Source: Pantoea dispersa
GTDB lineage: Bacteria; Pseudomonadota; Gammaproteobacteria; Enterobacterales; Enterobacteriaceae
NCBI RefSeq assembly: GCF_014155765.1
Contig: NZ_SCKT01000002.1
Coordinates: 528,427 to 592,426, forward strand
Direction of reading: 5' to 3'
Length of the DNA stretch: 64,000 nt
This document shows positions 8,939 through 17,198 of this stretch, in pieces. The notes below the pieces were generated by a model. The model was not told where the DNA came from, did no database searches, and saw only the letters and a list, made by a program, of their open reading frames with translations. Every line of letters starts with the position of its first letter. The first letter of the stretch is position 1. The position numbers were made by a program, and so were the translations under genes.

Positions 8939-9761
8939 AATACTGAAACGATTACTGCGCTCGCCGCAGGGTGCGGCGGGTGTGCTGATATTGCTGCTGG
9001 CGCTGCTGATGGTGGCGGGCGGCGCGCACGTGGCACCGTTTGATCCGGAAGCGATCTCAATTCTGACGCGTTACCGCCCGCCCAGCGAAGAGCACTGGTT
9101 CGGCACCGATCAGCTGGGGCGCGACATTTTCAGCCGGGTGCTGGTCGGCGCGCGATCCACCATTTTGCTGTCGCTGCTGGCGACCGCGCTGGCGATGGTT
9201 ATTGGCTCGGTGCTGGGCACCGCCAGCGCCTATCTGGGCGGCAAAGTGGATGAATTCCTGATGCGCACCATGGATGCGGTGATGGCGATTCCCAGCCTGC
9301 TGTTTGCGCTGCTGATTGTCAGCACCCTGGGGCAGAGCAGCATGAACGCCGTGCTGGCTATCACTATCGCCTTCGTGCCGGGCATGGTGCGCATTGCGCG
9401 CAGCGTGGCGCTGGCGGCGCGTCAGCAGGACTACATCAGCGCCGCCATCGCGCGCGGCGAAGCGGGTTACTACATCATTCTGCGCGAAATGCTGCCGAAC
9501 ATTCTCGCGCCGATCATCGTAGAAGCCACCATTCGCGTGGCATTCGCCATCATGCTGTTTGCCACGCTGAGCTTTCTCGGCCTCGGCGCGCAACCGCCCG
9601 AGCCGGAGTGGGGGCTGATGGTGTCCGAGGCGCGCAGCTATTTCTTTAAAGCACCGTGGATGATGATGATCCCCGGTCTGGCTATCGCGCTGGTGGCGAT
9701 TGGCTTCAACCTGCTGGGCGATGGCCTGCGTGATGTGTTAAATCCAGGGAGCCACAAATGA
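8931..9761 (+). CDS. Dipeptide ABC transporter permease (DppC/DdpC type)
   Basis: This 276-residue partner permease has about six transmembrane helices. It carries the DppC-family motif FGTDQLGRDIFSRVLVGAR near residues 55-75 and an EAA loop near residue 180 (SAAIARGEAGYYIILREMLP). It overlaps the previous permease by eight bases and the ATPase gene by four, so the three are expressed in fixed ratio. It forms the channel heterodimer with the upstream permease. Confidence 0.92.
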   Translation: MPEILKRLLRSPQGAAGVLILLLALLMVAGGAHVAPFDPEAISILTRYRPPSEEHWFGTDQLGRDIFSRVLVGARSTILLSLLATALAMVIGSVLGTASAYLGGKVDEFLMRTMDAVMAIPSLLFALLIVSTLGQSSMNAVLAITIAFVPGMVRIARSVALAARQQDYISAAIARGEAGYYIILREMLPNILAPIIVEATIRVAFAIMLFATLSFLGLGAQPPEPEWGLMVSEARSYFFKAPWMMMIPGLAIALVAIGFNLLGDGLRDVLNPGSHK

Positions 9762-11395
9762 AGAGTCCGCACAACCCGGTGCTGTCGGTGGACAATTACA
9801 GCCTCGATTATGCGTTAGCGCGCGGCCATTCGCTGCCGGTACTGCGCGATATCACCCTGCAGGTGATGCCGGGCGAAGTGCTGGGGCTGGTAGGGGAGTC
9901 CGGCTCCGGCAAGACCACCCTCGGCTGGGCGATCATGCGCTGGCTGGCCAGTAACGCACGCGAGCAGGCGGGTGATATCCGGCTGAACGGCGAAAGCCTG
10001 CTGCAGCTGCCAGCGAACCAACTGATGGCGCTGCGCGGTAAAAAGCTTGGCATGATTTTTCAGGATCCCAGCGCGTCGCTGAACCCGACGCTGACGCTGG
10101 GTGAACAGGTCACCGAAGTGCTGCGCCGTCATCGTGGGCTGTCAGCGCGCGAAGCGCAGCAGCTGGGGGAATCGCTGCTGCGCGATGTCGAGCTGAAGCA
10201 CCCGGCACGCATGATGCAGCGCTATCCGCATCAGGTTTCCGGCGGTGAGAAGCAGCGCATCCTGATCGCTACCGCCTTCGCCTGCCAGCCGGACTGCCTG
10301 ATTTTTGATGAGCCGACCACGGCGCTGGACGTCATCAGCTCGGCGCAAATCCTCGATCTTTACGAGCGACTGCGCGCCGAGACCGGCGTCGCATCGCTGT
10401 ATATCTCACACGATCTGGCGCTGGTGGCGAAAGTGGCCGACCGCGTATGCGTGCTGGAGCAGGGCCGCATCGTGGAGCAGGCCGCGACGCGCACGCTGTT
10501 CAGCGCGCCCGCGCATGCGTATACGCGCAAACTGATTGCCGCGGTGCCGGATCCGCAGCATCGGCTGGTCGCGGATGCGGCCGGCAGTCAGCCGCTGCTC
10601 AGCCTGCAGGCGCTGACGATTAATTATGGCCAGCACGGCGTGCTCGATCGGCTGCTGAAACGGGAGGCGAACACGACGCGGGCCGCCAATGCGGTTTCGC
10701 TGACGGTGCATCAGGGCGAAATTCTCGGCGTGGTCGGCGAGTCCGGTTCGGGTAAATCTTCACTCGGTAAGGCGATAACCGGCCTGGTGCCGTTCACTGG
10801 CAGCATCGACTTCTGCGGCGCGACGTTATATGGCCGCGCGCAGATGGACCCGGCGTATCGCCGTCGCGTGCAGATGATTTTTCAGCATCCGGATGCGTCA
10901 CTCAACCCGCGCATGACCGTCGGCGAAATCATCGCCCGTCCGCTGCGGCTGTATGGACTGCCACCAGGAGAAAGCGAGGCGCAGGCGGTGGCGCGTCTGC
11001 TGCAGGAAGTGCGGCTGCCCGCGGAATTTGCCAGCCGCTATCCGCACGCGCTGTCGGGTGGGCAAAAGCAGCGCGTAGCGATTGCGCGCGCCTTCGCTAA
11101 CCCGCCGGACCTGGTGATTTGCGATGAAATCACGGCGGCGCTGGATGTGTCGGTGCAGGCCACCATTATTGAGCTGCTGCTGGAGCTGCGCCGTCGCTAC
11201 GGCACGGCGTATCTGTTCATCACCCACGATCTCAATCTCATCCGCCAGATCGCTCATCGCGTGGCGGTGATGTATCGCGGCGATGTGGTGGAAGTGCTGC
11301 CCGGCGAGAATATGCGGGCGCAGGCACAGCATCCTTATACCCGTGCACTGCTTGATGCCGTGCACATCCCTGATCTGACCCAATCCGTGGCATAA
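9758..11395 (+). CDS. Fused double ATP-binding subunit of the peptide ABC transporter (DppD-DppF type)
   Basis: Two complete nucleotide-binding domains lie in one chain of 545 residues, as in GsiA. Domain 1 has Walker [10 protein letters not shown], signature VSGGEKQR and Walker [12 protein letters not shown]. Domain 2 has Walker [10 protein letters not shown], signature LSGGQKQR and Walker [13 protein letters not shown], where the usual Pro after DE is Ile. Both H-loops (ISHDL, ITHDL) are present. In E. coli ddp these are two genes, so this is a fusion. It hydrolyses ATP on the cytoplasmic face to drive uptake through the two permeases. An ATGA overlap couples it to the permease gene. Confidence 0.93.
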   Translation: MKSPHNPVLSVDNYSLDYALARGHSLPVLRDITLQVMPGEVLGLVGESGSGKTTLGWAIMRWLASNAREQAGDIRLNGESLLQLPANQLMALRGKKLGMIFQDPSASLNPTLTLGEQVTEVLRRHRGLSAREAQQLGESLLRDVELKHPARMMQRYPHQVSGGEKQRILIATAFACQPDCLIFDEPTTALDVISSAQILDLYERLRAETGVASLYISHDLALVAKVADRVCVLEQGRIVEQAATRTLFSAPAHAYTRKLIAAVPDPQHRLVADAAGSQPLLSLQALTINYGQHGVLDRLLKREANTTRAANAVSLTVHQGEILGVVGESGSGKSSLGKAITGLVPFTGSIDFCGATLYGRAQMDPAYRRRVQMIFQHPDASLNPRMTVGEIIARPLRLYGLPPGESEAQAVARLLQEVRLPAEFASRYPHALSGGQKQRVAIARAFANPPDLVICDEITAALDVSVQATIIELLLELRRRYGTAYLFITHDLNLIRQIAHRVAVMYRGDVVEVLPGENMRAQAQHPYTRALLDAVHIPDLTQSVA

Positions 11396-11405
11396 CGAGA
11401 AGCGC

Positions 11406-12635
11406 ATGAACCCTGAAGAGTTAATTCATCACATCGATCGTGAATACTGCCTCGCTTTCCTGGCAAAAATGGTGCAGCACAAAAGTTACAGTGCCACCGA
11501 GGGCGAGCGCGAATTAGCCCGCTATATGGCAGAACAGATGGCGCAGCTCGGGCTGGAGACGGAACTGCAGCCGGTGGCCGGCGATCGGCTGAACGCTATT
11601 GGGCGGCTGGCCGGCAGCGGAGGCGGCCACAGCCTGCTGTTCAACGGTCATCTTGATACTAACCCGGTCACCGAAGGCTGGACCGTCGATCCCTGGGCGG
11701 GAAAAATCGACGAGCAGTTTATTTACGGCATCGGCGTTTCTAACATGAAAGCGGGCGATGCCGCCTATTTCTGCGCGCTAAAGACGTTGATTGATGCCGG
11801 CGTGAAGCTCAGGGGCGACGTGATCCTTACTTATGTGGTCGGCGAGTTACAGGGCGGCATCGGTACGCTGGCGGCGATTGAGCAGGGCGTACGCGCCGAC
11901 TATTTCATCAATGCCGAACCCACGGATTTACAGGCACTGACCATGCATGCCGGCTCGCTGATGTTCACCATTGAACTGACCGGCGATACGCGCCATCTGT
12001 CAAAGCGTGAGGAGGCGGTCGACGCGATTGCGGCGGCGGTCGAACTGATTCCGCAGATCAATAACATCACTTTCAGCGGAGCGAAAAGTGCAGAACACCG
12101 CAAAATTAACCGTGGCCATATTGGCACCGTACACGGTGCGCTGGGGCGTGATTTGCAGGAGTGGCGGCCGCCGCAGGTCGCGGATTTTGTCCGCCTGAAA
12201 GGCTCCGCCCGCTTTGCGCCGGGGCAAACAGTGGACGGTGTGCTGGCCGATCTGCAGGCCCTGCTGGATGCACTGTGCCAGCGCTATCCGGGTCTGCAGG
12301 CGCAGCTGTTCGATGACGGCCTGCGCGATAAACCCACCATGCTGCCGTTTGAGGTGTCGCCGGAATCGCCAATCGTTAAAGCGGTCAATCGCGGCTGGCA
12401 GACCGTGCGCGGCACGCCGCAGCCCACCGGGGTGATCACGCCGCCCGCCTTCTACGGTACCGATGCGGCGCACCTGTATCAGCATGCGGGCATGGAGGGC
12501 ATCGTGTGCGGGCCCGGCGGCAAGTACAACACCATGCCGGACGAGCGCGTCGAGATCAGTGAGTTTCTCGATATGGTGCGCATCTATTTGCTGGCGATCC
12601 TCGACATCTGCCAGCCGGTTGAACCGGCGTCATGA
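11406..12635 (+). CDS. M20-family protein, second paralogue, with degenerate metal site
   Basis: The protein has 409 residues and the overall M20 fold. Kept positions are H82 and D84 (FNGHLDTNP), base E147 (VVGELQGG), E171 (AEPTD) and lid H197. Three positions that build the second metal site are changed: the bridging Asp is N113 (GVSNMKAG), the second Glu of the EE pair is L148, and the C-terminal His is T376 (NTMPDERV). One metal at most seems possible. It may be a one-metal hydrolase, or a non-catalytic partner of the first M20 paralogue, which lacks a different ligand. It is co-transcribed with the transporter. Confidence 0.85.
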   Translation: MNPEELIHHIDREYCLAFLAKMVQHKSYSATEGERELARYMAEQMAQLGLETELQPVAGDRLNAIGRLAGSGGGHSLLFNGHLDTNPVTEGWTVDPWAGKIDEQFIYGIGVSNMKAGDAAYFCALKTLIDAGVKLRGDVILTYVVGELQGGIGTLAAIEQGVRADYFINAEPTDLQALTMHAGSLMFTIELTGDTRHLSKREEAVDAIAAAVELIPQINNITFSGAKSAEHRKINRGHIGTVHGALGRDLQEWRPPQVADFVRLKGSARFAPGQTVDGVLADLQALLDALCQRYPGLQAQLFDDGLRDKPTMLPFEVSPESPIVKAVNRGWQTVRGTPQPTGVITPPAFYGTDAAHLYQHAGMEGIVCGPGGKYNTMPDERVEISEFLDMVRIYLLAILDICQPVEPAS

Positions 12636-13747
12636 TCGCCGACGCGCTGTCACGGCTGCGCAGCGCCATGCTCGCCGCCGACATTGAGGTGATGCTGATC
12701 GATCATGGCGAACTGCTGGCATGGTTAACCGGTTATACCGTGTCGGAAACGCGTTATCGTGCCTGTCTGGTGCCGTTGCAGGACGAACCGTGGATGGTGC
12801 TGCGCCAGCTGGATGCCGCGCCGTGCCGCGCGCAGTCACCGCAGCTGGCGATTGACGCGTACCGTGATGAAGACGATCCGTGGCTGGCGGTGGCGCAAAG
12901 CCTGACGCGGCGCGGCTATCAGCGGGCGCGGCTGGGCGCGGATTATGCATCCTACGGCATGACGGTACACAGCTGGCAGCAGCTGGCGCGCCATCTGCCC
13001 GGGGTGCGCTGGTGTGATGTCAGCGGCATCAGCGACCGGCTGCGCAGCGTCAAATTTCAGGCTGAAATCGCCAGCTTACGCCAGGCCGCCAGCATTGCCG
13101 ATGCCACGCTGGCCCAGCTGAGTGCGCAGGTGCAGGGCGGCTGGCGCGTGCGTGATGTCGCCGCGCTGGCGGCGGCACAATTTCTGCGGCTTGGCGCTGA
13201 CAGCGGTGAAACCGGACCGATTGTTATCGCCAGCGGCGACAGCGGATTTTTGCATGCCAGCGGCCATGAGCAGCGTCTGCAAGCGGGCGATGTGCTGCAC
13301 GTTGAGCTGATCCCAAAAGTGCGGCACTACAGCGCGCGCCTGATGCGTCCGCTGATTGTCGGTGAAATCTCTGCGGCGCGCGCGGCGCTGGCACAACAGC
13401 TGATCGCCATTCAGGATCGCCAGCTGCGGGCGATGAAGCCGGGTGTTGCGGCCTGTACGGTGGATGCCGTCGCGCGCGAGGCGGTGCTCAGCGCCGGGCT
13501 GCGTGACGATTACAGCAACATCACCGGTTATGCGCTGGGTCTGTATACGCGCACCCCGCGTCCGAGCGATTTCAGCTGCTGTTTTCATCCTCAGGCGCCG
13601 TGGTTACTGGAGGAAAACATGGTATTTCACATGTATATTTCAGCGCAGGGCCTCGCCTTCAGTGAAACCGTGCGCGTCACGGCACAGGGCGCAGAGCGAC
13701 TCACCACGCTGCCGCGCCAGCCGTTTACGCTGCCGGCTAACAATTAA
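12632..13747 (+). CDS. M24 (creatinase/Xaa-Pro peptidase fold) protein lacking most metal ligands
   Basis: The protein has 371 residues: an N-terminal creatinase-type domain (about 1-140) and a pita-bread domain (about 145-365). In Xaa-Pro peptidases five ligands (D, D, H, E, E) hold two metals. Here the aligned positions are E225, A235, Y300, Y335 and E345, so only the last is fully conserved. H208 (GFLHASG), equivalent to a conserved active-site His, is retained. Creatinase and ectoine hydrolase share this fold without needing metal, so a metal-free C-N hydrolase is plausible. It overlaps the M20 gene by four bases and belongs to the same operon. Confidence 0.8.
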   Translation: MIADALSRLRSAMLAADIEVMLIDHGELLAWLTGYTVSETRYRACLVPLQDEPWMVLRQLDAAPCRAQSPQLAIDAYRDEDDPWLAVAQSLTRRGYQRARLGADYASYGMTVHSWQQLARHLPGVRWCDVSGISDRLRSVKFQAEIASLRQAASIADATLAQLSAQVQGGWRVRDVAALAAAQFLRLGADSGETGPIVIASGDSGFLHASGHEQRLQAGDVLHVELIPKVRHYSARLMRPLIVGEISAARAALAQQLIAIQDRQLRAMKPGVAACTVDAVAREAVLSAGLRDDYSNITGYALGLYTRTPRPSDFSCCFHPQAPWLLEENMVFHMYISAQGLAFSETVRVTAQGAERLTTLPRQPFTLPANN

Positions 13748-13761
13748 CAGGATGATGTACA

Positions 13762-14352
13762 GTGCAGGACGTTGAATTAATCGATTTGGCTGCCACCTTG
13801 CCGGGCCTGATGTTTGATCTGAAGTACGCCACCGCCGATAACATCGCCGGGTATGCTATTTATCGCGACGCGCAGGCGCTGCTGCATCCGGATGCCGCCG
13901 CCGCGCTGCGCCGCAGCAGTGACATCGCCCGGCTGGCGGGGTTCCGCCTGCTGGTGCTGGACGCGTATCGTCCGCAGCAGGCGCAGTGGCACTTGTGGGA
14001 TGCCTGTCCCGACGCGGATTATGTGGTGCCACCGGCGCGGGGCTCGAATCACAGCCGCGGCGTGGCGATCGATGTGACGCTGGTGGATGAGGCGGGCAAC
14101 ATTCTGGAGATGGGGACCGGGTTTGACGACATGACTGCTGAGTCGCACCCGTTCCATCCCAACGTGCCGCAGCAGGCGCAGCGCCATCGCCTGTTGCTGA
14201 ACGCCATCATGCTCGGCGGCGGTTTTGTCGGCATGCCCACCGAATGGTGGCACTTTGAACTGCCGGATGCGCAAAACTATCCGCTGCTCAGCGATCGCTT
14301 TGCCTGCGTCAGTCGGGCTGATCGCGCTCCTATGAGTGATATTGCGCGTTAA
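13762..14352 (+). CDS. ddpX: D-alanyl-D-alanine dipeptidase (VanX/DdpX family)
   Basis: This 196-residue zinc dipeptidase should hydrolyse D-Ala-D-Ala released in cell-wall turnover. The zinc and catalytic motif SNHSRGVAID gives H97 and D104; EWWHFELP gives base E161 and ligand H164; the substrate-orienting Arg is in DAYRPQQAQ (R70). The sequence is close to E. coli DdpX along its length. The start is GTG at 13762 with AGGA upstream. As in E. coli, the gene sits with a dipeptide ABC transporter, here as the last gene of the operon rather than the first. No signal peptide is visible, so it acts in the cytoplasm on imported dipeptides. Confidence 0.93.
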   Translation: MQDVELIDLAATLPGLMFDLKYATADNIAGYAIYRDAQALLHPDAAAALRRSSDIARLAGFRLLVLDAYRPQQAQWHLWDACPDADYVVPPARGSNHSRGVAIDVTLVDEAGNILEMGTGFDDMTAESHPFHPNVPQQAQRHRLLLNAIMLGGGFVGMPTEWWHFELPDAQNYPLLSDRFACVSRADRAPMSDIAR

Positions 14353-14412
14353 TAATCGCGTTGCTGAAGCGTGGGGGGCTGCGCCTTCCCGCCTTGACAC
14401 GCCCTCCGTTCC

Positions 14413-14552
14413 GACCCCAGAATGCAGCTTGTTCCAAGGGGTGCCCTGTTAGAGGGCTGAGATTCTACCCGCGCGGCTGTCACGGCCGGCAACGTAGTGA
14501 CCCTCTGAACCTGATCCGGCTAATACCGGCGTAGGGATGTGGAACCGGGGTC
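14413..14552 (+). promoter_or_regulatory. TPP (THI-box) riboswitch
   Basis: The conserved THI-element is complete. It has GGGGTGCCC near 14438, CTGAGA at 14457-14462, the block ACCCTCTGAACCTGATC at 14499-14515 and GTAGGGATG at 14531-14539. The flanks GACCCC (14413-14418) and GGGGTC (14547-14552) can pair and close the aptamer. It senses thiamine pyrophosphate and normally represses downstream genes. The next gene is luxE-like, not a recognised thiamine gene. DdpX ends 60 bases upstream, so a promoter must lie in that gap or transcription continues from the peptide operon. Confidence 0.96.
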
Positions 14553-14568
14553 ACTGCACGCCCTCATT

Positions 14569-14644
14569 CCCTCTTTGCGCCTTTCTGCGAATCCTGCGCA
14601 TCACTCAGCCCCTGGCTGGCCGTTATGCCGCAGTCCAAAGAGGG
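14569..14644 (+). promoter_or_regulatory. Riboswitch expression platform: Shine-Dalgarno sequestering helix
   Basis: CCCTCTTTG at 14569-14577 is the exact complement of CAAAGAGGG at 14636-14644, which contains the ribosome binding site (AGAGGG) of the luxE-like gene at 14652. The nine-pair helix would hide the site, so control is likely translational. The switch partner in the TPP-free state is not certain; a GA-rich strand of the aptamer is a candidate. Confidence 0.7.
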
Positions 14645-14651
14645 CACCTTC

Positions 14652-15734
14652 ATGACCGAAACGTCAATCATCGCCGCGCTGCTGGCGTTTATGCAGCGCG
14701 AAGAAACCACGGAAGCGGATTTCAACCAGCTGGCGCTGCAGCTGTTCGCGTGGCAATTCGAACACAATCTCCCTTACGCCCGTTTCGCCCGCCAGCGCGG
14801 CCGCACGCCGCTGACGGTAAAACAGTGGCGGCAGATTCCGGCGGTGCCGATTACGGCGTTTAAAGATCTGACGCTGAGCTGCCGTCCGGTCGCGGATATT
14901 CCCCACATCTTTATGACCAGCGGCACTACGGGGACCGGCCGGGGGCGCAGCTATCACCCGACGCTGGCGGTTTACGATCGCTCGATGCTGATCAATTTCC
15001 GCCAGCGCTTTATGGCCGGATATCCGCGCCTGCCGATGGCGATCCTGTTTCCACACAGCAGCGAGCTGCCCAACTCTTCGCTGGCCCATTATCTGACGCT
15101 GGCGATGCAAGAATGTGGCACGCCAGACAGCGAAGTGATGGTGGATGCGCAGGGGCTGAAACTGCCGCGTCTGATCGCCGCGCTGGAGCAGGCGCAGGCC
15201 AGCGGTCAACCCTATGCCCTGCTGGGTGCCAGCTACAGTTTTGTTCACCTGCTGGACGAACTGGCGCGTCAGCAGCGGCGTTTCAGGCTGCCGCCGGGCA
15301 GCCGCATCCTCGACACCGGGGGTTTTAAGGGCCAGTCGCGTGAAGTGGCGGCGGAAGCGTTTTATAGCGCGCTGCAGCAGACGCTCGGCGTGCCACGTTC
15401 GCACTGCATCAATATGTACGGCATGACTGAACTCAGCACCCAGTTTTACGATGCCGGCAATGAAATCTGCCCGCCGGTGAAATCCGGACCGCACTGGATC
15501 CGCACGCGCGTGGTCAATCCGCTGACCGGTGCGGACGTGCCGGAAGGGGAGACAGGCGTACTGGTGCATCACGATCTCGCCCATTTCAATTCTGTTTCCG
15601 CCATTCTGACCGAAGATGCCGGCGTGATGGTGCCCGGCGGGTTTCAGCTGCTGGGCCGCGTCGCGGGCGCCGATGCCAAAGGCTGCTCGCTGGCGATGGA
15701 ATCGTTTCTCGCTGCTGCGCAGGCACGGGCATGA
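14652..15734 (+). CDS. LuxE-like acyl-protein synthetase / AMP-forming ligase
   Basis: The protein has 360 residues and matches the LuxE family, which activates a carboxylic acid with ATP and transfers the acyl group to its own cysteine for reduction by LuxC. The nucleotide-binding motif MTSGTTGTGRGRS lies near residues 86-98, a central MYGMTEL motif corresponds to the adenylate-binding segment, and the acyl-accepting Cys345 lies in AKGCSLAM near the C-terminus. The ATG at 14652 is chosen because AGAGGG lies upstream; the ATG at 14625 has none. It overlaps the luxC-like gene by four bases. No luxAB genes are nearby, so the aldehyde is not for light production. Substrate chain length is unknown. 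Confidence 0.9.
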   Translation: MTETSIIAALLAFMQREETTEADFNQLALQLFAWQFEHNLPYARFARQRGRTPLTVKQWRQIPAVPITAFKDLTLSCRPVADIPHIFMTSGTTGTGRGRSYHPTLAVYDRSMLINFRQRFMAGYPRLPMAILFPHSSELPNSSLAHYLTLAMQECGTPDSEVMVDAQGLKLPRLIAALEQAQASGQPYALLGASYSFVHLLDELARQQRRFRLPPGSRILDTGGFKGQSREVAAEAFYSALQQTLGVPRSHCINMYGMTELSTQFYDAGNEICPPVKSGPHWIRTRVVNPLTGADVPEGETGVLVHHDLAHFNSVSAILTEDAGVMVPGGFQLLGRVAGADAKGCSLAMESFLAAAQARA

Positions 15735-17179
15735 AAGTGTATGCCGGCCATCTGCCGGGCATCCGCCACAGCGAGGTGGCGTGGCACAGCCTGCACTTTG
15801 GCCAGCAAGGCAGCACGCTGGAAGTGTGCGTGCCGGTGCTGTCCGAGGCGCAGATTGCCACGCTGGCGGCCAGCGTACGCGATAACGCGCGCCGCTACCT
15901 GCACACCCTGAGCGTAGCGCGCATCACCGCGTTGATTGATGAAGCCATCGCGCACCTGCTTGACCGTTCGCACCCGGTGCGCCAGCAGGCGGAGCGGTTG
16001 CTGCCGCTGGTTACCGGCTATGACGCCGAGATGCTGCGGCTCGGTTTAACCGGCTATCTCAAAACCTTCCGTGAACCGCAGCTGCGGCGTTTTCTGGCGG
16101 AAGATTTCGGCAACGTGCAGATGCTGGACGATTTTCAGCCGCGGCCAAAAGGCGGCTTTGCCCGCGCGTTTGGTCCGCAGCTGTTGCTGCAGGTCTGGGC
16201 CGGCAATGTGCCGGGTTTGCCACTGTGGAGCCTGATTGCCGGCCTGCTGGTGAAGGCGGGAAGCGTGGGCAAAGTGGCGAGCGCTGAGCCGCTGATGGCG
16301 GGCTGGTTCGCCCAGCTGCTGGCGGAGATCGATCCGCAGCTGGGCGACTGTCTGGCCGTTGTATGGTGGCAGGGCGGTGATGAACGCACTGAGCAGCAGT
16401 GGTTCCGCGAGGCAGACGTGGTGATGGCTTATGGCGGAGAAGCCGCGCTGACGGCGATGCAGCGGCGTCTGCCGCCAGCCACGCGCTTTCTGCCGCACGG
16501 CCACAAAATCAGTTTTGGCATGGTGGCGCGGTCGGCGCTGGACGTGCGGCGCGGTACGGCGCTGGCGCGTCAGGTGGCTTACGATGTGATGCGCTATGAC
16601 CAGGCCGGCTGTTACTCGCCGCAGGCGCTGTTTATTGAGCGCGGCGGCCGGGTGTCGCCGCAGGAGTTTGCTGCTTACCTCGCTCATGAACTTGCCGCGC
16701 TGGCACAGCGCTATCCGCGCGCGACGCTGACGCTGGGTGAAAGTCAGGCTGTGGCCGCGTGGCGCAACGCGGAGGAAATGCGTGCGCTGAGCGGTGACCG
16801 CACGCTGTACGGTGATGAGCACGATGCCTGGGCGGTGGTGTACGTCGACAAGCCGGAGCCGTTACAACCGGGCGCGCTCGGACGCACGCTGAAGGTGATT
16901 GCCGTGGATACGCTGGAGGAGACGGTAAGCTGGGTAGCCGCGCAGCGCGCGTATCTGCAAAGCGTTGGCCTCGCGGCCGCGCCCGAGGTGCTGTTTCGGC
17001 TGGCGGCGCAGCTCGGTGCGGCGGGCGTCACGCGCATCACGGCGCTGGGTAACATGACTTCACCGGAGGCGGGCTGGCATCACGATGGCCGTTTTAGCCT
17101 GCTGGATCTGGTCACCCTGTGCGAAATCGAACAGGCGGCGGAAACCGCCGCTGAACACTATGCGCCCTATCTTGACTGA
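15731..17179 (+). CDS. LuxC-like acyl-CoA/acyl-protein reductase
   Basis: This is a 482-residue aldehyde-dehydrogenase-fold reductase that makes an aldehyde from an acyl thioester with NADPH. The catalytic cysteine is C294 in RYDQAGCYSPQALF, and the family loop VWAGNVPGLPLWS lies at 156-168. It starts in an ATGA overlap with the luxE-like gene, so ligase and reductase are translated together and likely form the acyl reductase complex known from luminous bacteria. The TPP riboswitch upstream makes the operon thiamine-responsive. An aldehyde produced here could be the substrate of the dehydrogenase encoded next. Confidence 0.9.
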   Translation: MKVYAGHLPGIRHSEVAWHSLHFGQQGSTLEVCVPVLSEAQIATLAASVRDNARRYLHTLSVARITALIDEAIAHLLDRSHPVRQQAERLLPLVTGYDAEMLRLGLTGYLKTFREPQLRRFLAEDFGNVQMLDDFQPRPKGGFARAFGPQLLLQVWAGNVPGLPLWSLIAGLLVKAGSVGKVASAEPLMAGWFAQLLAEIDPQLGDCLAVVWWQGGDERTEQQWFREADVVMAYGGEAALTAMQRRLPPATRFLPHGHKISFGMVARSALDVRRGTALARQVAYDVMRYDQAGCYSPQALFIERGGRVSPQEFAAYLAHELAALAQRYPRATLTLGESQAVAAWRNAEEMRALSGDRTLYGDEHDAWAVVYVDKPEPLQPGALGRTLKVIAVDTLEETVSWVAAQRAYLQSVGLAAAPEVLFRLAAQLGAAGVTRITALGNMTSPEAGWHHDGRFSLLDLVTLCEIEQAAETAAEHYAPYLD

Positions 17180-17198
17180 GCGGGCGTGGAGAAACGCA

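Noticed and set aside
14537-14863. 108-codon frame inside the riboswitch leader and start of the luxE-like gene
   Set aside because: It overlaps the aptamer and runs out of frame through the luxE-like gene, with no ribosome binding site and Arg/Ala-rich shadow composition.
14625-15734. Possible bioluminescence (lux) operon
   Set aside because: Only luxE- and luxC-like genes are present; no luxA, luxB or luxD, and the third gene is an SDR under a TPP riboswitch.
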